The position numbers were made by a program, and so were the translations under genes. 64,000 nt of DNA from Mactra quadrangularis (taxonomy: Eukaryota > Mollusca > Bivalvia > Venerida > Mactridae), in contig CM046295.1 of the NCBI GenBank assembly GCA_025267735.1, positions 10,427,167 through 10,491,166 on the forward strand. Direction: 5' to 3'. Shown piece by piece: positions 23,401 through 35,400 of the stretch (its first letter is position 1; each line of letters opens with the position of its first letter). A model generated the notes under the pieces. It ran no database searches. It was given only the letters and a program-made list of their open reading frames with translations, and was not told where the DNA came from.

Positions 23401-26400
23401 GTCGATTTGCGTAAAAGTCCATCAATGTATAAGTCGATCTGAGTATAGGTCCATTCATGTATAAGTCGATCTGCGTATAAGTCCATGAATGTATTAGTCG
23501 ATCTGCATATGAGTCCATCCATGTATAAGTCGATCTGCGTATAAGTCCATCCATGTATAAGTCGATCTGCGTATAAGTCCATCAATGTATAAGTCGATCT
23601 GCGTATAAGTCCATCAATGTATAAGTCGATCTGCGTATAAGTCCATCCATGTATAAGTCGATCTGCGTGTATAAGTCCATCCATGTATAAGTCGATCTGC
23701 GTATAAGTCCATCCATGTATAAGTCGATCTGCGTTTAAGTCCATCCATGTATAAGTCGATCTGCGTATAAGTCCATCCATGTATAAGTCGACTTGCGTAT
23801 AAGTCCATCCTTGTATAAGTCGATCTGCGAATAAGTCCATCCATGTATAAGTCGATCTGCGTATAAGTCCATCCATGTATAAGTCGACTTGCGTATAAGT
23901 CCATCCATGTTTAAGTCGATCTGCGCATAAGTCCATCCATGTATAAGTCGATCTGCGTTTAAGTCCATCCATGTATAAGTCGACTTGCGCATAAGTCCAT
24001 CAATGTTTAAGTCGATCTGCGCATAAGTCCATCCATGTATAAGTCGATATTGATATTAGTCGACCCGCGTTTAAATCAAATGCAGATTGAATAATTACTT
24101 TTTAAAATAATTGTCGTTTACAACGTCTTTAAAGTTTCCGTATGAGACTGGTAAACGTGATCATAATTTGAATTATTATTTCAATCCTTATAAGTGTCAT
24201 AGCAATAAAAACATTTGTTGTCGTTGTTTTTTTATATCTTCGTTATTGGAGATAATGTCATACTATGTCTTTCGTGTAATTTACTTTTTGATTGATTCAA
24301 ACAATACTTCTGACAAAAATCCCATATGAGATCATAAGCGGATCTAGCGGGGGGGGGGGGGGGTCAGGGGGTCTGGACCCTCCCCAGAATTTCCAAAATG
24401 TACCTGTCCATTAGTGTATTTTTTTTACTGTAAATCAATTGTAAGTAGCATGAGGCATTTTTTCTCGGTACTTTACTTAAATTTAATGGTTATGTATATT
24501 GTAGTTTATTATTAATTATATGTTGCATTTTTCTGCAAAATGTGTATAATGTGGTTCGAATGTTTGGATCCTCCTAGAAAAAGATCGGACCCCCTAGAAA
24601 AAAATCCTGGATCCGCCCCCGGAGATTATTAATTGTTGCCTCAGTATACATATTCAAATATTTTCTATTTTTCAGTCTACGTATTTCTGGGTGATAATCA
24701 TGCTTTAATAGACTTCACCAGACTTTTAAAGCAAGTTGTCAGAGACATGATATCGGAGTATGTAATAATTACAGTAGATGAAAGAATGTTCTCACCAGAT
24801 GCCGAGAAATATATGCTGAAAAGTGAGAGGTTTATTTTTAAATCTTATATATATATGTTTTTTTTCAACATTCGGTTGTACTTCGGATTGTTTCGCCCGT
24901 TTCATTGTAAATTCATCGTGACGTCACCTATATTTTAATATTTAACACATACACGGCTGTTATGATTTACCCCCTCATTTTTAAGCTTTAATGGAAAACT
25001 TATTCATTATCAATGTTTAAATCGAAATAACATACATCATCATCATCATCGTCATCGCCGCCGTCGTCGCCATCGCCATCTTTATGTTCATCTTCATAAA
25101 CATCTTCGTTATCATCATCTTCCTCATTATTTCATCAACATCATTTCATCATCATCATTATCATCATTATTATCTTTGAAAACAACATTTCAACCACCAT
25201 CACTACCACAGTCATCATCAATATTGACAAAATCAATAAAATATCATCACCACTATCATCATCGTCATTATATTTCTTATCAACACTTTCAGCACCATTT
25301 GAAGACAGTCGCGATCTTCATCAATCAAGAATACAATCTTTTGAGACAGTCTTGTTACTTGCTAGACGTCAACCACTGAACGTAAAGTGGGAGGAGTTTC
25401 TGGATGACGTCAGAGATCGTAACACTAAAGAACCAATTTCGTCTGGTCTCCTACCTTTTTACAAAAATAATTTGGTAAGCATTGAGATATTTTGTGATCT
25501 CGGTTAAAACTTTGTTTACGTTTTTTATTCATGACGTCATATTGACCTATTTTACAGTTCATGGCATCCGGTTTACTTGACATTCTATAAAGTTACGGAA
25601 AGGGCCGAATTTTCCAGAGAGACTATGATGTTTTTAGTTAGATACGTATTTCACCAAAATATTCCGATTAACCCGGAATAAAATTCCCCGACTCCTTTGC
25701 TTTCTCATTTTGGTCATTTGCGAACACGGAATATGCCGATAATTACCGACAGATCCCGAGTGTTAGAAGCAAGCTACGAAAACTACCGAAGGTTTCAGAA
25801 TATATTGTTTCACATTTGTTTCCAGATTAAAGTACCCATATATGCAGCATACCTATATGACGCTGTGAGAACATACGCCTTGAGTTTAGATAAAGTTCTT
25901 GCCGAGGGTGGAAGTCCATATAATGGAACAGCCGTCATAGAAAATATAAGGAATCGTACATTTACTAGTAAGTGATAGTTAATGCATTCACTAATGTCTC
26001 TAACATGATTCCGTAGATTACTGCGCAGTATGGTGGCATATTTCTGCCATAAGCGGATGATTATAATAATAAAATCATATACATTGGTTAATTGAACCCA
26101 GAGTTAGATGCTAACCCTTTGCTATCTTAAATCAGGCTAAGTTAGAAACCAATCTGATTATCTGATTGTATAAAACAAGATAACCAAAATGATAGTGAAA
26201 GGAAATGGATAAATTTAACCATACCTAAACTGTCAAATAATTCGGCGGAGCACCTAAAGTTACATTTTTAAATACCTTTTTTTCAAAATTATTTCGTTTA
26301 AATGTTCTATTATTTCGTTTTTGCTACTGCCAATCTCCCTCATACCACTGATTCTAAATTCTGTAGGGCAGTTGTCAGTCACAGACTAAAGTATGCGCTT

Positions 26401-29400
26401 AATAGATGGTTGACAGAGATTTAGCTTTTTCAGGAACAGTGAGTATGTTAACTGACCGCCGTTAATCCCAACAAAAAAATTAACTTATTAGTAATGAGTT
26501 CATCTGATGGCAGAAATATGCCACCATAATGCATACACTAATGTCCCTAACAAAGTTTCATAGTTTTCCTGCGCATTGATGCAGTCTCAGCAATGACAAA
26601 TTAAACAAAAATAAACTTGTTTCTATACTAGTGGCTGCAATTCTGTTTAAATAATTAAAACCAAATATTTAATTCTAAATCGCTAATTACATTCATTTAT
26701 TACAGTTTAATTTATTGTAGCAATTAAGCAAAAACGTGTTTCTTCCGTCTTTCTTAGGAACTAGTTATGTGAAATAGTCACACTAATTAAAGTTATCAGA
26801 TAATTGGTTTTATTGTACTTACGGTTAATACTGATTTATTATTGCTAGATTGTGTAGCAAGGTTTAACAACTTGGTTAAATCACGCTTGATGCGGTTGAT
26901 GCGGTAATTTAACTTGTGAAGCATTTCTGAGGCTTTTTATACAATACAGTACACCCTGCCTTAAACGACACTGGTAGATCTCTTTCAATAAATCGTCTTG
27001 GAGTGAAGTGTTAATAATAGGAACATAAACCGCTGGCTTTAACAGAGAAATTATTATCTCTAATTTTTAACTGGAGGGTCCGAACTTTTTTCAGGAGGGG
27101 GGTCCAAACTTTCGAACCACAACCACATTATACACATTTTGCAGAAAAAAATGCAACATATTGATAATATAAACTACATTACCATTAAATCTATGTTAAG
27201 CACCGAGAAAAATTGCTTCATCCTACTAAAAATGACTTACAGTCAAGAAATACACTAATGGACAGATACATTTTGGATATTCCATGGGGGGTCCGCCCCC
27301 CCCCCCTGACCCCCCGCTAGATCCGCCTATGAACCAATACGGTCTTAAAAGGGGAACTTTTCTGTAAAATAAAAGTCAGAATTAGTATAAATCCTGATTT
27401 AAGAGTCATAACTCTAAGACTTGTTTACCGGACCCTTTTCTCTGCAAGTTGTACTCGTCCGTGCCACCAATTAGGAATGGTCTACAACTATTCTGAAAGA
27501 TTAAGTGCATATATTGTATAAAATATTTATTGTGGACATAGTATAGATGTCATCTACTTGTCTAAAAGTTATCCAGACTATCGATTACACGCAATCACGC
27601 AGTCTATGAAATTAGGATATGAAAGTACAAATGTAGTTGTCTGAACAGATCTATTTAAAAGCAAGCACTATATCTCATTTGCTAAGACTTTGGTCGCTCG
27701 AAAAAAAAGTTTTGGCTACCCGAACTAAAAAGTGGTTGTCCCATACACTCACTAATTACGAATAGTACTCACGTACTGACAGTCGTCTAGCCGCCCACCC
27801 GCCATGGGTATGTACTCGTCTCGAACGAAAGTATAAAAACCGTTTTCCGGTTGGTTCCGGACACCAGAGTTACATGCCCTTCCATTAATCTACTTTTTTT
27901 GCTGTCGCATAAGTTCATAACATTCTCTAAATTTCAGTGCTTTTTTATTTAAATTATCTTATCTCTAAGAATACGGCCATCCCTCATTCCTCTACTTTAT
28001 ATAAGACTGCATGAATATACACTGCCTTCTAAATGTATTGGACAAAAGTCTGTTTTTAGTATTAACTACTTCACATCTTATCATGACAAAAAAAACACAT
28101 CGAGTCTTCTAAACTAATTTCAAAAATCAACATAGTAATCTAATTCACAGAAGTGGAAGTTTTCAGTATTAATACGATACTGCTTTCAGTATTTTGATAA
28201 TAAATTGCTCTATGTAGTTTATATGAAGTCTGTCTAATTCAGCATTTTGAAAGTTGATATTTCAGTATTTTCAATTTTTCAACTTTCATTTATGAATTTA
28301 TCAGCATAATTTAAAATATAATCTATGCTAAATCAATAAGTGAACCCTGGTCGGTAGCGCAGTTGGTAGCGCCGGTACCCGAAGAGGGTATAGGGATTCG
28401 AATCCAAAACGGGGAGGTTATACCCTTTTTATGAAAACACGACAATAATGTCAATTTTCCTCCATTGATAAGATACATGGTGAAGTTACCGGCCTTGTGG
28501 AAAATAAAAAATATAAAAAAACGAATAAGTGTCAATAACATTAAGACTACGCACAGTATGCAATGATAATTTTTTCTCAAAACTTAAGTTTATCCATGAA
28601 CATTCGGACGACATTGTAGATTCCTAGAAGCAAAGATCATTAACTTGTCAGTCTTCGTATCCGATGGCCATATATTTAATAGAACCAAGATTATATTTGA
28701 TTACATGTAATAACGTGTAGGTAATTACATACACACATTAGCTGTCTGTCATGTGATATCACATGATTCTGATATCTGATAGGATACAGTCTCAACTGGA
28801 ATTGTATGTTTTTGTTGGGTTTAACGCCGTGGCAACACACTATATCGGTCATATAACGGCGGTCAGTCAACCTACTCACTGCTCCTGGAAAGGCTAAATG
28901 TCAGGATTAGCTGTTAACCAACTACTAAGCGCATACTTTCGTTAAAGACTGACAACTGTCCTACATAATTAAGAATCATTGGTAGGAGGGAAAATGACCG
29001 TATAAAAACTTTATGACCAAGCTCCACGAAAGTATGCCCCGCCTGGGAATCGAACCCATGACCCCTCGCTCAGCAGACGTGCGAGCTACCAACTGAGCTA
29101 GCCGGGCGGCTTCTCATCTGGAATGAACGAACTTCTGCGTTTAATACTAGGGCTGCTGCGAGTATCCGAGTACTCGGATATTCGCGATCCCGACAAGAAA
29201 ATCGAGTACGAATATTCGTCACGTCTGAAATCGTCGGATCGCGATCTATTTTTAGAAATAATGAAAGAACATTTTCAGCTTAATTACCCCCAAAAAACGA
29301 GCCGCACTACTTATGAAAATTTCAATTTGATTAAAAATTTCGATTGATACACATTTATACAAAAATGTTATCACTGAAAATTTTCCATAAAACGCCTGGT

Positions 29401-32400
29401 AATCGAAATGATTGGAGTTCATGATTTTCCTTATAGTATAAGCTTCTGTAATTCTTCAATTATTTTGTTATTACATCAATCCCTATTATGCTTCTCCATT
29501 AACTAGTGAATTGTGGTTCGGTTCGTGAATTGAAACACATGAATCGTGGTTCGGATCTGATCGCCACTTGCTCAACGATCCACACCCCTTTTTAGTACAC
29601 ACTGCACACCACATGTTCCTCCATAGTACAATTTATCGAAGTGCTACAAATGCCAAGTTTAAGATTGCAGAATTATTATATCATTGTTCATTTGGTTCAT
29701 TATTCATGCCATGGAAACAAAATTTCTATGATTACATGTTTTGAGTTGCAGCAAAAAGTTATCTATCAGCCTCCAAAACTATGGTCAATGTACCACAATG
29801 TACCGATATCAAGTTTGAGATATTTTTTTTATATTTCATATCTAAAAGAAAAGTCTACTGATTTTAAGATGAGCTATACAACTATAAAATTCATGACATT
29901 CTGCGTATATTAATAGTTTGCGTTTACAACCTTTAAAACTCCAATGAGTATAATGTAATTGGAGGGCTTAAAGTTAGTACATGTATATATGTCATTGTTT
30001 TTTTTGTGTTTTTTTTTACTAGATTTAACGCCGTGTCAACACAATTTAGGTGATTTTACGGCGTCCGGCGCACTTAACCTAGCTTTCCTGGACCATTGTT
30101 AATAACCAGTACTCACCTACCCTTTCACAAGGCCGGAAACTTCTCCATATTATCAAATCAATGGAGGAAAATCGACATTATTGTCAAATTTTCATGGAAG
30201 TGTGGAACCACCTCGGGTGAGATTCGAACCCGCACCCCTCAGGCACGAGATTCCAAATTCCGGCGCGCTACATGTACCAACTGCGCTATCGACCCGGGTA
30301 TATGTCATTGCTAGTGCCATGGGCATTAACTCTGAAACGACTTTGTTTGTGGTCGTTTTTCTGGCGGCTGTATGATCATATTAAGTGTACTTATGTCGTG
30401 CATTGGTTTCACAAGTTATGAAGTTCACTGGTTACGATTTTAAACTTGGGAAATACTAATTTCAAAGACTCTAGACTATTAGAACGACAAGCCCCTCTAG
30501 TCGGATCCTGCTTCCATTAGGTCACATGTTCTCGTTTGTTGTTTCCGTATTGTGCGATGTCGTAGGCTCCAAGCTTGGTAGTTGACCACCGAAATGCAAA
30601 ATGACTCTGATTAATAAATTCGAATACATGTACTTACAAAATAAGATTTAAATTTAATCAACTCAATATGGTGTTGTGATTTCATAGCATGTTCTGATTT
30701 TAAATACCCGGGTCGATAGCGCAGTGGTAGCGGGCCGGGATTTGAAATCTCGTGCCCGAGGGGTGCGGGTTCGAATCTCACCGGGAGAGGTTATACCCTT
30801 CCATGAAAATTTGACAATAATGTCGATTTTCCTCCATTGATTAGATAGTATGAAGAAGGTCCGGCCTTGTGGAAGGGTAGGTAAGAACTGGTTATTGACA
30901 ATGGTCCAGGAAAGCTAGGTTAGGTGCGCTGGGCGCCGTAAAATGACCAAAATTGTGTTGACACGGCGTTAACTCCAATAAATAAATAAGATATTAAATA
31001 CTATTTGAAGAGCAACGGTTGAAAGTGGCAGGGTCCAGTTGTAACGACGTTAGGACTAGAAATGATTGGACAGCCAGCTCTTCATCGTTTCAAATCACAT
31101 CAAAAACCTACCGCATTTTCTCTTTGAACAAGAAACTGTACCATTCTTATTTGGATCCATGATTTCTAGTTAAGTGGAAGGCGGAAAATAAACAAGCAGA
31201 CTTGGGATCTAAGGGGCCGTACGGTACCCCGATGGATCCAGGACAAAGAGAAAAAACCCACGGTTTTTTATATTTTTTTCTATAAATATCATATTTAATG
31301 ATAGAAGAAAAACCTTAAAATCGCAATTTTAGAGGGGCGTACGCCGGGTCGCCCCCCCCCCCTTGGATCTGCCTATGCCTTCTTGTCCAGTTCTGTTCGA
31401 CCAGATATCGGACGTGTGTGATAAATCTAATTTGTAAGAACGTATGTTATACCTAATCTAAATGACTAATATAGTGATATTATAAATAATTAATAGATAC
31501 CACTGTGTTCATGTGGCAGTTAAAGGAGGCAAGAATGGTCTCTGAATTATAGAGTATTTTTATAACTGTAATTATACATGTCTATATTTTGACTGATATG
31601 TAATTATGTTTTATGTAAAATAACAAGATGTCATATTTTATCAATGTAAAATATTTACATGTACATGTATACTATAGTACAGTAACACCTGCTATAACAT
31701 CCATCAGCCTGTATCTTCTAAATGTCATTTTACAATAGATAACACTCACCTATCAAAAATAATACCTTTCCAAAAAAGAGTCTCTTCCAAACAAAAACTA
31801 ACTTTTAACAACAGTCATTCCTTAATAAAAGCCTTTTGCAAGCAACAATGATTTAACATTAATCATTTAAACATTATCTTATTCTCTGCAACAATCACTC
31901 CCCAAAAACAGTTACCTCTGACTAGCCGAAGCATCGCAGTAGCGCCTCTAACGTCACAATTGAATTGTCACGCTAATATGTCGCAACAACGATTAATGTC
32001 GCAATTCCCCTGACGCTAAACGTTGCAAAAGTCTAGCAGCGCTACATTAGATATCAATAACATCCATATCTGTTTTTATACTGGGTTAAACTGAATGTCA
32101 ACATAATTGTTAGGTTGTTTTACGGCGTCCAGCTCACCTTACCTAGCTTTCCTGGACGCTTGTCTATAACCAGTACTTAGCCGGAGACATCTCCATTAAT
32201 TGACATTATTGTCAAGTTTTCATGGAAGGGTGTTACCTCCCTGAGTGAGATTCGAACCCGTAACCCCTTTGGAACACTAGATACGAAATCCAGGCGCGCT
32301 ACCAACTGCGCTTCCGACACGGGTTGCCAAATCTTATCAACAAACACTAAGAACAGACACATCATAATCACTGTTGTCAACTGTATGTTGCCAAATATAG

Positions 32401-35400
32401 CCTCTCCTTTTAATGTCCTTAAAAAGGCAAAGTCATGTCTTTTTTCTTACAATAGAGATGTTTATTTTAAGATTTCTTGTCAGGTAAAATATAATTACAT
32501 AACTTATAATGTCATTTCTTTACAAAAATAATTTTATGGTTGAGCACAGCAAATATGTTATAATATGTACTTACTGGCAGTTACCCTGTAAATCTATAAT
32601 TTTATGGTCAATAATTCAGTAAGAATGTACAAACACTCCATCTTTCCACATTCTCGTACCCCGAGGTTATCAAGATTCTCGAACTAACTAGACTCTGGGT
32701 ACGAGAATGTCTTTCCCCTTACTCGACAGTTTGTTATATCTATATCATAATATTAAGAGGTTATCTAACAGGGCATGTGTGCCTTACGGAATATATCGGC
32801 ACACTTATTTAGGTTTTGGCCTGAGAACAACAGCCCGAGGGCTGGCGCCGGGATAAGTGTGCCGATATCGACTTAAGGCATACTTGCCCTGTTCCATGAT
32901 ATTTTATTACACATGTTGTTGTTTTCATTTTTAAATTTTGGTCGAGTTTCCTAAGCATATTGCTAGCTAGAGCTTTGTGCCCTGGTACCCTTCTTACGTC
33001 AAAACCAATACGTATGTGATATCAAATTAAGGGTACCAGAAAGCAAAGCGCTAGATAGAGATGTGCTTAAGAAACTCCCCCTTTATTTGTATGCATCATG
33101 CAGACCGGAGTTTTTTTGTCGACACTCATAATTTTATAAATTATCTTACTACGCATGCGCACAATTTTAAATATTTGCAGGTATTCTTGGATATGAAGTC
33201 TATGTTGACAGACAAGGAGACGCCGAGGGAAATTATACACTGATAACCTTTGACACAAACCAAGAAGATGGAAACGTGAGCGTGGTACCAACTGGGGACT
33301 TCCGTATGGCTGAAAACGGCGTGGGAATTCCCGTATGTTACTATTTTGAGAATTTTACAGGAACACCGGAAGTCGAACACAAATACATATTTCTAGCGTT
33401 TCTGCAAGCCCTTCGGAATTATATGATCCTGCAATGTTGTTTTACAGAGAAATGATGCTTTCAAACTTGGCATTTAATTTTATCTTATAAATTCATACCA
33501 AATGTACGTTACTGCTAAACGATCTAATTGTTTCGTACTGATTCACGTCAACCTAAATGTTTCCCTTTTATCAGCGAGATGCATTTACCTGGTGCCTGTT
33601 TAATTACCCCGAACGTTCCAAAACGTTCCGTAACGTTAGGGTCGGAAAAACTCCACCCAAAGACAACTCAACCTGAGACAACTCAATTCCCTACTAACGG
33701 AATGAGTTGTCCAACTTAGAGTTGAGTTAACCACAGGTTGAGTTGTCTTCGGGTTCCCTTATCCGTAACGTTCGCTAACAGTCGATACGAAACACGCAGC
33801 TGTTGTTATTTTATTTTGACGCCAATCCCGAAGTCTAATCCCACAATGCAATTTTTAAAGTGGCAAAATTGTATCTAAAGCGAGGCTACGTCCAGAGCGA
33901 AGCTTAAGTGTCTGTCACGTGACTTACGTACTTGGTTACCTAAGAACTCCAAAGAGAAAACAAAAAAACTCTTTAGCAAATAAAGAATTTTCTTAGTTTT
34001 AAGTGACAACGTCAAATGTATAGATGGAAGGCTTTAAACCATTAAAATATGGAGTGTTTTCATCAGTCCCTGAGGTAATTGAATTTCTGTGGTTATACTG
34101 CTTTGAATTGTCCTCATTATTAACCTAACTGAGCTGGTATATAAAATTACAAGGGAACAATGTAAACTGTTCCAAACAGGTATCTGGTATCGCGTTTTCT
34201 CATTGTATAAAAAATTCGCCACTAATGGAATTCAAATATGTTTTTTCTTACGCAAATATGTTTTATTTCGATTGAATAGAACGTTTAAGAGTTAATGACG
34301 TCTTGTTGTCAATTTATTATGCTAACAGCGACCTCTAAAAGTACTCGGACATACAAACTTTTCATTTGGAACTCCTCGGCCATTCGCTACGAATAACCTA
34401 GGACATATTTAGACGCCATTTTGGAAAAACTGGTGTTGAAGTAAACAAATACACGTTCGTTTAGGCGATGACTGAATTTTCGCTTTTAGTCCGTTAATTT
34501 GAAATTACATAGTTTAATGATATCGATGAACACTTTTTGGTTCAATTTAAAACAAATAAATATGTTTAAACAAAGATCTATGTGTATACTGCAGAAACTA
34601 TTATGTATGAACGTTACATGCTTCGCCTCGCGTAGGTAGTAAAATCACAAAAATCTAGTGAAGACCCCCCCCCCACGAATCCTTCCGAGATTATTCATTC
34701 ATGAAAGGTCGAGGGGTTCCGAATGACAATTTTTTTATAAAACCTGACTATGCATCCTGGCAGTAATTTTACCAAAAAATAGATCTCATTCAAGTAACAA
34801 AGCTTAAATCATATGTTGAATATTTAACTAATCATGAAATGCTGAGTATGGAATTTGCTCTAATGACTCGTTGTTTCTATATTCCATCGTTAAATGTCAT
34901 TAAGAACTCCTCGGCTATTCACTTGGAATAACCTTGGACATATTTAGACGCCATTTCGGAACTACCTTTTCGTCACATTCCCAAACAAAATGCTATGATC
35001 GGTGTTGAAATAAACACATCCACGATCGTTTAGGCGATGAGTGATGTTTCGTTTTAGGTCCATAAATTTGAAATAATACAGTTCAATGATATGGCTGAAA
35101 ATATTTAGTTCTATATATAACATAGAAATATGTTTTGACAAATTACTGTGTATAATACAAGAACTCTTTTGCATAACCGCTACGTGCTTCGCCTCGCGTA
35201 TGTAGTAAAATCCCTAGCCGCCAGGGTAGACGACCCACGAATCCTTCCTAGAATATTCATTCATGAAAGGTCGAGGTGCTCCGAATGGCGGTATGCAAGA
35301 TCAGTTGGTTTCCAAAGTCTGTTTGTCCAGAAGTTATTAGAGCGGTATACCGTTTCCCCAACTTCTAAATGCGCAATATTAATAACATTGTGCGCCAGAC

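Larger units (their letters stand above)
22108..24675 (+). other. Intron b-c (2568 bp)
   Basis: Contains a MITE (22139-22358), a SINE C (22506-22650), the 32 bp minisatellite (23253-24076) and a minus-strand G-block MITE (24335-24622). 22660-23250 shows nothing recognised. Confidence 0.8.
25968..33180 (+). other. Intron e-f (7213 bp)
   Basis: Largest complete intron. Holds a nested inverted/direct repeat (25981-26566), a SINE B fragment, a G-block MITE (27070-27331), an inverted GGGCAACCA repeat (27635-27745), four SINE A copies, a full SINE B (28813-29110), a possible hAT-like remnant (29143-29600), a SINE C fragment, and a hairpin repeat (32649-32710). 26600-27060, 27760-28340, 29610-30020, 30310-30700 and 31400-31930 show nothing recognised. 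Confidence 0.75.

Noticed and set aside
23208..23992. 254-codon and overlapping minus-strand frames with [16 protein letters not shown] repeats as a repeat-protein gene
   Set aside because: All three frames are open because the 32 bp unit lacks stops and shifts frame each turn. There is no unique coding sequence outside the array.
23253..24076. CRISPR array
   Set aside because: Both 16 bp half-units repeat, there are no unique spacers, no cas genes, and the DNA is animal with spliced genes.
30707..30785. Independent tRNA gene with good A and B boxes
   Set aside because: It is followed by the common SINE A body and tail, and several copies share the same head.
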